Assembly (NCBI GenBank): GCA_021818955.1
Contig: JAKASR010000009.1
Location: 52,235-116,234, forward strand
DNA length: 64,000 bases
Source: Acidobacteriota bacterium
GTDB taxonomy: Bacteria; Acidobacteriota; Terriglobia; Terriglobales; SCQP01
Direction: 5' to 3'
This document shows positions 24,984 through 34,364 of the stretch, one piece after another (positions within the stretch are counted from its first letter, which is position 1; each line of letters starts with the position of its first letter). The translations under genes were made by a program, and so were the position numbers. The notes under the pieces are model-generated. The model did not search any database and was not told the origin of the DNA. It was given only the letters and a program-made list of their open reading frames with translations.

Positions 24984-27338
24984 ATGGCTCGCGACAACAT
25001 GCAAAGACACTGGAACCGTTTCGGGCGGCGCTGGCTGACGTGGGCCAGCCTGGTAACCGGACTGAGCCTTTCCGCGCTGGCGGCCAAGGGACCCGGCCCC
25101 GGCGTGGCGCGGCTAAGCCTGATGCAGGGCAAAGTCAGCCTGCTGCAGGCGGGAAGCCAAAGTTGGCAGGATGCCGTCGTCAATACCCCGCTGGTGGCGG
25201 GCGATTCGGTTTATCTGGCCGGCGCCGGGCGCGCCGAAGTGCAATTCGATCGCAATGACGTGCTGCAAATGGCCGGGCACACCGAGTTGAGCGTAACCCG
25301 CTTCCGCGATTCCAATTTGCAAATGCAAATGAAGCTGGGCACGCTCACCTTTTCGCGGTTTGAACACGCCCATCTGCAAACCGAAATCGACACTCCCAAC
25401 ATGAGCTTGCGCCCGCTCGGCACGAGCGAGGTGCGGGTGGATGTGGTGAACGCCACCACCACCTCGGTTACCGTGCGGCATGGAAGCGCCCTGGTCTGGA
25501 CGTCCCAGGGGCAAGTGACAGTGAAGGCCGGCAAGCAAATCCAAATTTCCGGCAGCGACAACCCGCAATACCGCGTGGTGGACGCGCCGGCGCGCGACAG
25601 TTGGGACCGCTGGGTGAGCCGGCGCGATGAAGCGCTGTTGCGCTCCCCCGCCAACCGCTACCTCAATGGCAATATCTATGGCGGCAATGATCTGGACCGC
25701 TATGGCCATTGGGTATGGGTACCCAACTACGGCCAAGTCTGGCAACCGTGGGAGGCGGCCGGCTGGAGCCCATATTACGACGGGCGCTGGATCTGGCTCC
25801 CCGACTATGGCTGGACCTGGGTTTCTTATGAGCCCTGGGGCTGGGCGCCATACCACTACGGCCGCTGGTTCTACTCCGCGGGCGCGGGCTGGTGCTGGTG
25901 GCCGGGGCCGTACTACGGCGCGAATTGGTGGGCTCCCGCGTATGTCAATTTCTTTTATGCCGGCGCGGGCTGGGGCATTGGCTTCGGATTCGGAGGCGGC
26001 CCCTGCATCGGCTGGCTGCCATTGGCTCCCTACGAGCCTTATTACGGCTACACCCAAGTCAACTACATCACCAACGTCACCAATGTTACCTACATCAACA
26101 ATGTAACCACAGCAGGCGGCCAAGGCCCCACCGGCATCATCAATGGCCGGAAAATGATCAATGGCACGCCGCTGGTGAGCCGCTTCGGGCTGAAGCATAT
26201 GAAAAACTACGGCGCCCCCGGAGGGGTGGTGGCCATCACCACGAAGGGGTTTGCCAATGGAAGCGTAGCCAAGATGGGCCGGCGGCTAAGCCACCCCGCG
26301 CTGACTCGCGTCGGCTTTGTTCGCGGCACGGCGCCAGTTGCGCCCACCCGGGCCAGTTTCCGGGTGCTGCCCGGCGCTCGTCCGGCGCCTCGTCCACCTG
26401 CCAGCTTGAGCCGGGTGCGCGTTTTTCAGCACACGCCAGTGCGGGTGGCATCGCACAACGTACCCCTAGCACGGCTGCACCATTCGATTTCCCTGGCCCA
26501 AACGCATTTCAATGCCCAGGCGGGTTTGATGACTCATGGCCGAATCGCCGGCCGCACTATTGCAAACACCGGAACCCGGTTGGGCAGCCATGGACACAGC
26601 TATTCGAATACCGGAACCAGCGTAGCCAGCCGTGGCCGCACTTTCTCGAATAGCGGCCAGGCGGGCGCGCCGCGCCGCAATAGCGGCAGCCGTTCCTTCG
26701 CCATCAATCATGCATCTTCCGGCAACCCGTCTTCCGGGTGGCGCCGATTTGGGGCCGGAAGCGCCACGGAAAACAATCGCAGCGGGTCAGGATCGGTAAA
26801 CTTCCCCCGGCGCCCGACCGGCATTCCGAGAGGATCCAATCGCGGCACGCCTGGCGGGAATTACCGTGGCTCGATGCCTGGCGGCACGCGGAATCAGGTG
26901 TTCATGAATCATCCCGAATACCCCAGCCAGGTCACCGGCTCCAGCAGCAGAGCTGAAGGCAACTATGGCGGGCGCAATTCCAGCGCTTCCCAAGCTGCTT
27001 GGGGCAGGCGTGTGTCGCCGGCCGCAGGCACGAATAGCGGCTACTCTCGTTCGAGCAATACGAGGTATGGCCAGCGGCCGCGCGGGGGCACCTATGGCTA
27101 CCCCTCAAGCGGCTATCATCCGTCACCCAATATTACGCGGCCGTCGAATCCCGGAGGGTATCACGGCGGCGGCTATCGTCCAGCTCCGGGCGGCGGGGGT
27201 GGTTATCGTCCAGCTCCAAGCGGCGGCGGCTATCGTCCAACGCCGTACGGCGGCGGGTATCATCCGTCCGGGGGAGGAGGCGGCGGCTATCACGCCCCGG
27301 CAGCGCATTCAGCCCCCGCGACGCCGCATCGTCATTAA
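24984..27338 (+). CDS. Exported FecR/DUF6600-type protein with low-complexity tail
   Basis: A 784-residue protein with an N-terminal signal segment (about 15-35), a FecR-like beta domain (about 38-190: GKVSLLQAG, DSVYLAGAGRAEVQF, TEIDTPNMSLRPLG, GQVTVKAGKQIQI), a Trp/Tyr/Gly-rich repeat region (about 225-360: YGHWVWVPNYGQVWQP, GRWIWLPDYGWTWVSYEPWGWAPYHYGRW), characteristic of DUF6600 proteins, and a Ser/Gly/Tyr-rich tail with GGGYRP-type repeats. It is probably periplasmic or surface-exposed; the function is unknown. It is not next to a sigma factor or TonB receptor, so it is unlikely to be a classical FecR regulator. Confidence 0.8.
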   Translation: MARDNMQRHWNRFGRRWLTWASLVTGLSLSALAAKGPGPGVARLSLMQGKVSLLQAGSQSWQDAVVNTPLVAGDSVYLAGAGRAEVQFDRNDVLQMAGHTELSVTRFRDSNLQMQMKLGTLTFSRFEHAHLQTEIDTPNMSLRPLGTSEVRVDVVNATTTSVTVRHGSALVWTSQGQVTVKAGKQIQISGSDNPQYRVVDAPARDSWDRWVSRRDEALLRSPANRYLNGNIYGGNDLDRYGHWVWVPNYGQVWQPWEAAGWSPYYDGRWIWLPDYGWTWVSYEPWGWAPYHYGRWFYSAGAGWCWWPGPYYGANWWAPAYVNFFYAGAGWGIGFGFGGGPCIGWLPLAPYEPYYGYTQVNYITNVTNVTYINNVTTAGGQGPTGIINGRKMINGTPLVSRFGLKHMKNYGAPGGVVAITTKGFANGSVAKMGRRLSHPALTRVGFVRGTAPVAPTRASFRVLPGARPAPRPPASLSRVRVFQHTPVRVASHNVPLARLHHSISLAQTHFNAQAGLMTHGRIAGRTIANTGTRLGSHGHSYSNTGTSVASRGRTFSNSGQAGAPRRNSGSRSFAINHASSGNPSSGWRRFGAGSATENNRSGSGSVNFPRRPTGIPRGSNRGTPGGNYRGSMPGGTRNQVFMNHPEYPSQVTGSSSRAEGNYGGRNSSASQAAWGRRVSPAAGTNSGYSRSSNTRYGQRPRGGTYGYPSSGYHPSPNITRPSNPGGYHGGGYRPAPGGGGGYRPAPSGGGYRPTPYGGGYHPSGGGGGGYHAPAAHSAPATPHRH

Positions 27339-27373
27339 TTAAATTACCCGAACCTTAAAAACGGCGGATTTTC

Positions 27374-27400
27374 AACCCCCGGCAACGCCTGCCGGGGGTT
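27374..27400 (+). terminator. Terminator-like hairpin after the FecR-type gene
   Basis: ACCCCCGGCA and TGCCGGGGGT form a perfect 10-bp stem with the loop ACGCC, about 35 bp after the stop codon. The following T run is short (TTTGCC), so the call rests on stem strength and position. Confidence 0.7.
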
Positions 27401-27445
27401 TGCCGTTGAGTGGAAGCGTGCGGACATGTTAAAAACTACAGCAGG

Positions 27446-27871
27446 ATGGGCTGGCATTCGAATTGGGATAGTTGGCTAACGCTCGGCCTGATGGTGGCGG
27501 GGGTATTGGTCGCCACTGCCTATTGGCGCCGCCGCCCCACTCCGCAGGATCGCGAACGCCAGCGCCGCAGCTTGCTGACCCAACACGGCCGGCTCGCCTC
27601 AGGCAAGATCGTGGATATTTTTCCCGCCCCGCCGGCGCAAACCTACCAATCCCATCGCCTGGCCGGTCCGTTGCCCGGTGAAGACATGATCGCGGTTTAT
27701 AAATATGAAATCGCCGGAGTGGAATACGAGAGTTCGCAATCCATAAGCCCGGCCGAAGCAACCATCTTCCTGCCAGGAACCACGGTGGTCATTCGATACG
27801 ATGCCCGGAATCCGGGGAATTGCATACTGACCGCCAGCACCCGCACCGGATCATCGCCCGCGTCGAGCTGA
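27446..27871 (+). CDS. DUF3592-like membrane-anchored protein
   Basis: A 141-residue protein with one N-terminal membrane helix (about 9-27) and a soluble beta-rich part resembling DUF3592: MIAVYKYEIAGVEYESSQSI, then PGTTVVIRYDARNPGNCIL. The function is unknown. The ATG at 27446 is preceded by a purine-rich GCAGG; a GTG start at 27410 is possible. R1 copy i follows after 44 bp. Confidence 0.65.
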   Translation: MGWHSNWDSWLTLGLMVAGVLVATAYWRRRPTPQDRERQRRSLLTQHGRLASGKIVDIFPAPPAQTYQSHRLAGPLPGEDMIAVYKYEIAGVEYESSQSISPAEATIFLPGTTVVIRYDARNPGNCILTASTRTGSSPASS

Positions 27872-27915
27872 GCATTTTCCAGCCGCTGTTGGGAGCGACG
27901 GCATGCCAGCGCGGC

Positions 27916-28223
27916 GCGGCACGGCCGCTTTTACTTTTAGGCGCTGACGCTTTCGCCAAGGTCCGGCCGAAACCGGACGCAGGGCGAATACTCATGGCGG
28001 CCGGGCATTGCCGGGCGCAATTCCTGCGGAATTGCTTGGTATTGTCGTTCATAGGCGCGGGACCTAATAGGAACCCCGCGCTTCGGCCTGCGGGCATGGC
28101 TTGAGGCAATTTCTTCGAAATTGATAATGCTAGAGGCAATTTCTCCGAAATTGATAATATTTAGGCAATTTCTTCGAAATTGCCAATGACGAAAACTGCA
28201 GTCCGACTCGGCCGTTAACGCTT
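27916..28223 (+). repeat. R1 element, copy i, with triple GGCAATTTC hairpin
   Basis: All landmarks are present, including one GCAATTCC hairpin. The GGCAATTTC/GAAATTG hairpin is repeated three times (starting at 28105, 28135 and 28164). The element's last base touches the stop codon of the minus-strand ferritin-like gene. Confidence 0.93.
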
Positions 28224-28882
28224 TAAGAAGCCGGAATAGGCGCCGAGCCTAAGGCCGTGCCCGCCAGTTGGAGAAATTCATCCGCCAACTCCAGCGAACG
28301 CCGCATCGCCGCGCGCGCGCGCGCCTGAGCCTCGGGGGTATTAGCGTACTTGGCGAGCATGCGGATGGCGAACTCGTGGTGTCCGGCTTCCTCGGGCTGA
28401 ACGATGGTGCGATACATTTCAGCCGTACGCGCATCGCCGGCCTGCTCCAGGAAGGAAATAAAGCGGCCGTTCATTTTGTGGGCAATGCCCTCGCGCGCAA
28501 ATTGCGCCGCGGCCAGGCGCTCCACCGTGCCATGCAGAGTGCGGAGATAACGGAACAAGGGAGAATAGCCATGCGCGATCGGGTTATATTCCTGGGCGGG
28601 GAAGCCCAACTCCTGCAAGCGCTGCTGAATCAGGTAAAAATGCCGCGCTTCATCGCCGCATTGCCGCGCCAGACCCAGCTTGAGATCCATTTCCGGCGTG
28701 CTCAGCATCCAGGAAGCGGCGATTTCACTGGCCTCAATTTCGCTTTTGAGCGCCAGCTTGAGCAATTCGATGATGGCGGCCGGCGGAGCTTGCCCTGGCG
28801 GCGCCAGCGGCAGCGCGTCCAGGCGGGACAGTTCCGCTTGCAGCGTTTGCTGGAGTTGTTGCAGAAAAGCTTGGCTATCCAT
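28223..28882 (-). CDS. Ferritin-like diiron protein
   Basis: A 219-residue all-helical protein with a four-helix-bundle metal pattern: KSEIEASEIAASWM (about 48-61), CGDEARHFYLIQQRL (about 75-89), then REGIAHKMNGRF and QPEEAGHHEFAIRML. The Glu, DExRH and ExxH residues fit a ferritin-like diiron or dimanganese centre. Such proteins range from iron storage to oxygenases; the reaction is unknown. The stop codon coincides with the end of R1 copy i. Confidence 0.75.
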   Translation of the reverse strand: MDSQAFLQQLQQTLQAELSRLDALPLAPPGQAPPAAIIELLKLALKSEIEASEIAASWMLSTPEMDLKLGLARQCGDEARHFYLIQQRLQELGFPAQEYNPIAHGYSPLFRYLRTLHGTVERLAAAQFAREGIAHKMNGRFISFLEQAGDARTAEMYRTIVQPEEAGHHEFAIRMLAKYANTPEAQARARAAMRRSLELADEFLQLAGTALGSAPIPAS

Positions 28883-28923
28883 AACGATTCATCAAAATTG
28901 CAAAAGTTCGAGCCGTCGCGTTT

Positions 28924-29337
28924 CTATTGTAAAGCCGCGGATCGGGGCTGGCGGCGTTGGTGCGAATAGGCCATCACTGCGGCCAGCGGCAAAGTCCAAC
29001 TCAATGCCGCCAGGCTCGTCGCCAATCCGGTCCAACCCAGACTAGCTAAGCCGGCGACAAGCCAGAAAGGCCGGGCGACCGGCTTTTCCAGGAATAGCTC
29101 CAGATTGGCGCCAGTAATCCAAGCCACAGCCAGCAACAACAAAACCCAGGCATGCGGCGCCGGCGGCTGGATTCGATCAAGCCATGCCCGCCAGAGATGC
29201 ATGCTCGCCGGCGTACGATACCCGACCGGCACCAAGAGGCTATAACAGGCGCGGGTCAGCAGCCAGGTGCCGGTGATGATCGCCGCGAGCGTTGTCCAGC
29301 GAAGAAAATGACTCGGATTCGTACATGCCCGGGGCAT
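28924..29337 (-). CDS. Small multi-pass membrane protein
   Basis: A 137-residue protein with about four hydrophobic helices (FLRWTTLAAIITGTWLL, AWVLLLLAVAWITGAN, PFWLVAGLASLGWTGLA, LAALSWTLPLAAVMAY). No family is recognised. The ATG at 29337 is chosen because the upstream part of the open frame lies inside a terminator-like hairpin. It precedes the ferritin-like gene by 41 bp in the same direction. Confidence 0.55.
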   Translation of the reverse strand: MPRACTNPSHFLRWTTLAAIITGTWLLTRACYSLLVPVGYRTPASMHLWRAWLDRIQPPAPHAWVLLLLAVAWITGANLELFLEKPVARPFWLVAGLASLGWTGLATSLAALSWTLPLAAVMAYSHQRRQPRSAALQ

Positions 29338-29349
29338 AAAAAGCGATTG

Positions 29350-29390
29350 CGTAAACAGAAAAGGCGCGGGGGAGGTCAAGGCCCGCGCCT
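29350..29390 (-). terminator. Intrinsic terminator, minus strand
   Basis: On the minus strand AGGCGCGGG and CCCGCGCCT form a 9-bp stem with an 11-nt loop, immediately followed by TTTTCTGTTT. It lies about 165 bp after the pgeF stop and just before the small membrane gene. Confidence 0.72.
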
Positions 29391-29554
29391 GTGGGGATTA
29401 CTGCCCGAAGTTGATGTTAATGTAACCAATCCGGTTTTTGGATGCAAGCCAAAATTTCAAAATGATACAACCTTTTCCGGGTATTGGAAAACGGCTTTCC
29501 GGCTTGGGCGATAGAATTTCCACATCCTGTTAACCGACTGATCATAAAGGCTTT

Positions 29555-30511
29555 TTACGATTTAATGCCAATAATTGCCCACATCCTTCCAGCGCGCGCT
29601 CCCTGCCGCCGAAAGGAGAAAAATTGATCATCGTGGCATGCGGTACAAAATGGCATTACTTCAATTGCATTCGGGCGCAAACCGGCATCCAGTAACTGTT
29701 TACGGTTAGCCGCGGCCAAGTCCAAGCGAAGACGCTCTTCGAGCTGCCAGCGCGGATTGCCGGCATGTCCAGGCGGCGCGCCGGTCAGGAATAAATTCGG
29801 AAAGCGTTGGCGAAATTCGTCCGGATCAGGCGGATGAAACAGCTCTTGGGCATAGGCAAAGCGGGCCTGAAATGCTTCAACCATCTCCGAGCCGACCTCA
29901 TAGCAACAAGCGCGGATGGAAGGTCCGATGACGGCGCGCAGATCGGCGGGCCGGCATCCCCAGGCAGAATGCAACTCGCCCACCGTTTTTTCCACGATCC
30001 GGGCCAGCGTGCCTCGCCATCCGGCATGCACGGCGGCAACCGCCGGCCGGCGAGTATCGGCCAGCAGAATGGGAACGCAATCCGCAGCGCGAATCGCCAG
30101 CCAGATATGGCTACGACAGGCGATCAAGCCATCGCCCGCAGTATCGGCGGCGAACTGGCGGCTACCGGCGCGCCAAATGATGGAGGAATGGACTTGACGC
30201 AGACTGGCCACGTCTTCCAGCCGCGCTCCGGGCAGCCACGCGCGCAAAAAACGGCGGCGATTCTCGGCAACGTTTGCCGGCTGATCGCCGGCTACCTCGG
30301 CCAGGTTCAACTCGCCCCGCGAGCGATAAATTCCGACGGAATCGAGCCGCGAAATGCCACCCCTTCTCGTACTGAAGCCATGCACCACGCCGGGAACGCC
30401 GGCTAGCAGAGCGCTACGTAAAATAACGATGGCATCGGCTTGAGTTCGGCGCGAAGCAGCGGCATGCGAGCGCCGGGAAGCCGCGATTGCAGTGGATTTT
30501 GACCGAGGCAT
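29555..30511 (-). CDS. pgeF: Peptidoglycan editing factor PgeF (YfiH/laccase-domain family)
   Basis: A 318-residue member of the multicopper-polyphenol-oxidase-like family now known to remove misincorporated residues from peptidoglycan precursors. The metal site residues are His108 (RQVHSS), Cys145 (ADCVPILL) and His162 (AVHAGWRGT); IGPSIRACCYEVG and CTACHDDQFFSFRRQG are also conserved. The first 25 residues are a basic Ser/Arg-rich extension, so the true start may be internal (near residue 27). R1 copy j lies upstream. Confidence 0.9.
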   Translation of the reverse strand: MPRSKSTAIAASRRSHAAASRRTQADAIVILRSALLAGVPGVVHGFSTRRGGISRLDSVGIYRSRGELNLAEVAGDQPANVAENRRRFLRAWLPGARLEDVASLRQVHSSIIWRAGSRQFAADTAGDGLIACRSHIWLAIRAADCVPILLADTRRPAVAAVHAGWRGTLARIVEKTVGELHSAWGCRPADLRAVIGPSIRACCYEVGSEMVEAFQARFAYAQELFHPPDPDEFRQRFPNLFLTGAPPGHAGNPRWQLEERLRLDLAAANRKQLLDAGLRPNAIEVMPFCTACHDDQFFSFRRQGARAGRMWAIIGIKS

Positions 30512-30544
30512 GCTAATTCCATTTTAGCGGGCGCGCCCGCGGAT

Positions 30545-30793
30545 GCGGCTCGGCCGCTTTTACTTTTAGGCGCTGACGCTTTCGCCAAGGTCCGGCCGAA
30601 ACCGGACACATGGCGAATATTCATGGCTGCCGGGCATTGCCGGGCGCAATTCCTGCGGAATTGCTTGGTATTGTCGTTAATAGGCGCGGGACCTAAAAGG
30701 AACTCCGCGCTTCGGCCTGCGGGCATGGCTTGAGGCAATTTCTTCGAAATTGCCAAGGACGAAAACTACTGTCCGACTCGGCCGTTAACGCTT
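30545..30793 (+). repeat. R1 element, copy j
   Basis: A full basic copy with the start hairpin, GTCCGG hairpin, one GCAATTCC hairpin, GCGCGGG/CTCCGCGC hairpin, one perfect GGCAATTTC-TTC-GAAATTGCC hairpin and the TTAACGCTT end. Copy k follows after less than 100 bp, between the divergent pgeF and acpS genes. Confidence 0.93.
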
Positions 30794-30889
30794 AAGGGTT
30801 CCGGCCACAGCCGGGCGCACGACGAAACTACAAATTATTGAAAATAAAGCTTTTCGCCATGATATGCTCTTTGGCTAAGCATGGGGAAA

Positions 30890-31142
30890 GCGGCACGGCC
30901 GCTTTTACTTTTAGGCGCGGACGCTTTCGCAAAGGTCCGGCCAAAACCGGACGCATGGCGAATACTCATGGCTGCCGAAAGTTTATTCTCGTTAATAGGC
31001 ACGGGACCTAATAGGAACCCCGCGCGAACACGGCCTGCGAGCATGGCCTAAGGCAATTTCTCCGAAATTGAGCATGCTAAAGACAATTTCTACGAAATTG
31101 CCAATGACGAAAACTACTGTCCGACTCGGCCGTTAACGCTTT
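30890..31142 (+). repeat. R1 element, copy k
   Basis: Both ends are present. The GCAATTCC hairpin is replaced by AAAGTTTATTCTCG, and two GGCAATTTC-type hairpins stand in tandem with a 30-bp period (31052 and 31082). It ends 69 bp before acpS. Confidence 0.92.
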
Positions 31143-31211
31143 GGGAACGGTATTTATAGATTTCTTCTTTGCTCGCGGCAGCGCTGGAACCCGGCTACAC
31201 TCGTCAGCAGC

Positions 31212-31586
31212 ATGATTTACGCCATCGGGATCGATCTGGCTGAAGTCGCGCGGGTGCGACAGGCGATTGAACGCCACGGCGAGCGGTTTCTGGAACGAAT
31301 TTTCACGGCCAGCGAGCGAGCCTATTGCCAGCGCTATCAATCGCCCTGGGAACGGTATGCCGCCCGATTCGCCGCCAAAGAAGCCGGCATGAAAGCGCTG
31401 GGCACCGGCTGGCGCGGCGTAGCTTGGCGCGATTTCGAAGTAAGCCACGAGCCCGGCGGGCGCCCGCGCCTGGAACTGCACGGCTCGGCGCGCGCGCGCG
31501 CCGAGCGATTGGGCATCCGCAGATTCTCGCTCTCGCTCACCCACACGCACGAGTACGCGATGGCGGAAGTGCTGGCGGAGACCTGA
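31212..31586 (+). CDS. acpS: Holo-[acyl-carrier-protein] synthase
   Basis: It transfers 4'-phosphopantetheine from CoA to acyl carrier protein. The 124-residue length and motifs are typical: IGIDLAEVARV (Mg ligand Asp8), RFAAKEAGMKALG (Glu57, Lys56 region) and the C-terminal SLSLTHTHEYAMAEVL. No fatty acid synthesis genes are nearby. It is convergent with the response regulator gene, with 18 bp between. Confidence 0.94.
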   Translation: MIYAIGIDLAEVARVRQAIERHGERFLERIFTASERAYCQRYQSPWERYAARFAAKEAGMKALGTGWRGVAWRDFEVSHEPGGRPRLELHGSARARAERLGIRRFSLSLTHTHEYAMAEVLAET

Positions 31587-31604
31587 CCGCTGTTGCATGC
31601 CGGC

Positions 31605-32291
31605 TCAGGCGATAAATTTATAGCCTTGCCCGTGAACGGTGTGGATATAGCGGGGAAAGCGCGGCGCGGGCTCCAGTTTCTGGCGCAGCCAGGCGATATG
31701 CACGTCCACGGTGCGGGTGGAAGTCTGCGCGGAGTAGCCCCAGACTTCATGCAGCAACTGTTGCCGGGAAACGATTTTATTGCGGTTCTGCACGAGATAT
31801 TGCAGCAGGCGGAACTCGCGCGCGGAGAGCGAGACCGCAGCGCCAGCGCGGCGCACCTCGCCGGAATCCCACTGCACTTCGACCTCGCCGAAACGGGATT
31901 CGCCGTGCAGCAGCGCGGGGTTGGGCTGGCTGCGGCGCAGTAGCGCCTCCAGCCGCGCCAGCAGTTCCGCCATTTCAAACGGCTTGGTCAGGTAATCATC
32001 GGCGCCCAGCTTAAAGCCCACGACCTTATCCAACAATTGATCGCGCGCGGTCAGCATCATGATTGGGGTGGCGATTTGCGCCTGGCGCAGTTCACGGCAA
32101 ACTTCAAACCCCGGGCGCCCGGGCAGCATCAGATCGAGCAGAATCAGGTCAAACGATTCCGAGCGGCCGCGCTCCAGCCCGAGGTCGCCATCGCCGGCGC
32201 TGGCCACCTCATAGCCTTCCGCCTGCAAGCGATGGGTGAGAGTCATCACCAACCCTTCCTCATCCTCGATCAGCAGGATTTTTTTCCTCAC
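31605..32291 (-). CDS. OmpR/PhoB-family response regulator
   Basis: A 228-residue regulator with a receiver domain (1-118; acidic pocket Glu9-Asp10, phosphoacceptor Asp53 in LILLDLMLPG, MMLTA, and the Lys of YLTKPFE) and a C-terminal winged helix (about 130-226: SAREFRLLQYLVQNRNKIVSRQQLLHEVWGY, TRTVDVHIAWLRQKLE, IHTVHGQGYKFIA). The GTG start at 32291 is chosen because GAGGAG precedes it and the receiver begins at once. It follows the kinase gene by 22 bp. TTTAAC boxes upstream of the divergent secreted-protein operon are possible targets. Confidence 0.93.
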   Translation of the reverse strand: MRKKILLIEDEEGLVMTLTHRLQAEGYEVASAGDGDLGLERGRSESFDLILLDLMLPGRPGFEVCRELRQAQIATPIMMLTARDQLLDKVVGFKLGADDYLTKPFEMAELLARLEALLRRSQPNPALLHGESRFGEVEVQWDSGEVRRAGAAVSLSAREFRLLQYLVQNRNKIVSRQQLLHEVWGYSAQTSTRTVDVHIAWLRQKLEPAPRFPRYIHTVHGQGYKFIA

Positions 32292-32313
32292 GCCGCTCCT
32301 CGCCTCGATGCCC

Positions 32314-34191
32314 TTACAATTTCGAGCCCATAGCTGGCGTGGCCGGCGCCATCCGGATGCTGGCGGCATCCAGCGCCGAGGTCAGGGGGAGTTGCAGGCA
32401 AAAACGGCTGCCAGCTCCCGGGCTGCTCTCCACCCAGACCCGGCCGCCCATGGCAATCACCGCCTGCCGCACCAGGCTGAGTCCCAATCCACTGCCGCGA
32501 ATTTGCCGGGCGCGGGCCTGAGCGCCGCGGAAAAACGGCTCAAAGACGTGCTTCAGCTCCGCGGCCGGAATGCCAGGGCCATTATCAGCGACGATCAGGC
32601 GCGCCCATTGCGGTTCCGAGTCGGGGGCGGCGGTCAATTCGATCTGCACGCCGCGTCCCCCGAATTTGATGGCGTTGCCGAGCAGATTATGCAGCACCTG
32701 CGACAGGGCGGCACGGTCCGCCATAATCGGCGGCAACGAAGGCGCGCAGCGGGTCGCGAGCGTTGCGCCAGCTTCGGCCAGGGAACCGCGGCTCTGCGCC
32801 GCGACTTCGTCCATCAATTCGGTCAATAAAAGCGGCTCGACATGATAGGCCCGCTTGCCTGATTTCAATGCGGCGAATTCCAGAATCTGCTCAATCATCT
32901 GGCTCAAGCGCCGGGCATGCCGGCGGATCGCTTCGCCATGCTGGCGCACCGCATCCTGAGTCTGCACCACGCCCTCGGCGAGATTGTCTCCCGCCGCCGC
33001 CATCACCGCCAAGGGCGAGCGCAATTCATGCGTGATGCCGGCCACGAAATCCATCTGCCGGCCGGCGAGTTGGCGCGCCCGGCGGCTTTCCAGCGCCAGC
33101 AGCAACAAGCTTGCCCCCAGCACCGCTAGAATGCCGAACGAAAGCGCCAGATTGCGCCAACGCCCCGAGATCACCAGGGCATCGACACGATTCGGCTGCG
33201 GCTCCAGCCAAAGCGACCAGATGCCGCCGGGACCGTCGGCCATCATCCAGGAATGCGAGGCCGCGCGCAGCTTTACAAAAAATTGCACGTTGCGCTCCCG
33301 CTGCCGCTGACGACGCGCAAGCAGGCGAAACATGGGGCGGCGCCAACCGATTAAAATTTGCCGCACCGTGGCCATGCCGGGCTGAGGCGCAGGATGAGTT
33401 TGGAAGAAGCTTAGCCGCCGCGGTCCTAACCCGTAGAGTCCGACCCGGTAATTCCGTTGCCAATCCTGCCCCAATTCCCGTTCCAGCAGTTGCGGCAGGA
33501 TGCGGCGCAAATAATCCGGTTGCAGCCGGACGACCAACAGGGCAGGCGGGCCGACCGGGAAACCGCGCCGAACCACCGTCCGCTGCCCGCTTGCAGAAGA
33601 TCCAGCCCTCCATTGCAATGGGAAGCCGGGTGCGCGGAAACGCGGCGGCGGCGGCCTGAGCAGCTTAAAATGCAGCAGCGGCTGAACCAACATGGTCGCC
33701 TGCCGCCACGCGGGCGGTAGTTTGCGAAAATCGTGTTCCGGTTGCCGCTGGAGCCGCTGCCGCGCCGCATCCCAGCCATACACGATCAGCCGGCCTTGGG
33801 GATCATGCCGCATGACAGCGATATCGGCCAATAAGCTGCCCTGCGCATGCCGCCGCCGCCAACGCCGCCAGCGTTGATCGAGCCAGTTTTCTTCCAGCGG
33901 CCATGCCGGCGCAGGCGAGATCTGGCCGCGCGCCGCGGCCGGCAAGGGCTTCAGCCGCACCAATTCGCTTGCGGCTTCAAACTGCAAATCGGAGGCAAGG
34001 CGTTGCGCCGCCTGCTGCAGTTGTGTCTGGCGGCGGCGAGCTTCGGCGTGGCTGATTTCTCCGATCCAGCGGTATTGCAGCGTGCCTAACCCGATGAGCA
34101 ACACCAGCAATATCAGCGCGGCAATCGTTCTTCCCTTGAAGATACCGCGCACCAGGCTAGTGACAATGGGTCTGGCCGCCTCGAAATCCAT
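32314..34191 (-). CDS. Membrane sensor histidine kinase
   Basis: A 625-residue kinase: first membrane helix about 22-44, a large extracytoplasmic sensor (about 45-340) without a recognised fold, a second helix (about 343-365), HisKA (FVAGITHELRSPLAVM, His near 388) and HATPase (LHNLLGNAIKFG, VADNGPGIP, GSGLGLSLVRQAV). It is the cognate kinase of the adjacent response regulator. The sensor is Arg/Pro-rich and unusual; the signal is unknown, but the divergent receptor operon suggests envelope or substrate sensing. Confidence 0.9.
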   Translation of the reverse strand: MDFEAARPIVTSLVRGIFKGRTIAALILLVLLIGLGTLQYRWIGEISHAEARRRQTQLQQAAQRLASDLQFEAASELVRLKPLPAAARGQISPAPAWPLEENWLDQRWRRWRRRHAQGSLLADIAVMRHDPQGRLIVYGWDAARQRLQRQPEHDFRKLPPAWRQATMLVQPLLHFKLLRPPPPRFRAPGFPLQWRAGSSASGQRTVVRRGFPVGPPALLVVRLQPDYLRRILPQLLERELGQDWQRNYRVGLYGLGPRRLSFFQTHPAPQPGMATVRQILIGWRRPMFRLLARRQRQRERNVQFFVKLRAASHSWMMADGPGGIWSLWLEPQPNRVDALVISGRWRNLALSFGILAVLGASLLLLALESRRARQLAGRQMDFVAGITHELRSPLAVMAAAGDNLAEGVVQTQDAVRQHGEAIRRHARRLSQMIEQILEFAALKSGKRAYHVEPLLLTELMDEVAAQSRGSLAEAGATLATRCAPSLPPIMADRAALSQVLHNLLGNAIKFGGRGVQIELTAAPDSEPQWARLIVADNGPGIPAAELKHVFEPFFRGAQARARQIRGSGLGLSLVRQAVIAMGGRVWVESSPGAGSRFCLQLPLTSALDAASIRMAPATPAMGSKL

Positions 34192-34243
34192 TTGCGCTCA
34201 TTATAGTCGCTGCCGTACCGGCATCGAAGGGGCGGATCGCGTA

Positions 34244-34328
34244 TTTAACGTTTTTAACAAGAAATTTGCCTGGTTTTAACCACATTCATTCCTGCGAGCG
34301 TTACCCCGATCTGGCGACAACGTATAAA
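34244..34328 (+). promoter_or_regulatory. Promoter with TTTAAC direct repeats
   Basis: Three TTTAAC hexamers occur at 34244, 34253 and 34275 (spacing 9 and 22). Downstream, GTTACC (34300-34305), a 17-bp spacer and TATAAA (34323-34328) form a plausible promoter for the operon at 34365. The boxes would lie about 55-90 bp upstream of the start site, where OmpR-type activators bind. Assignment to the neighbouring regulator is inference. Confidence 0.4.
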
Positions 34329-34364
34329 GGAAATGGGAATGAATATTGCCATAGGAGGCGCAAC

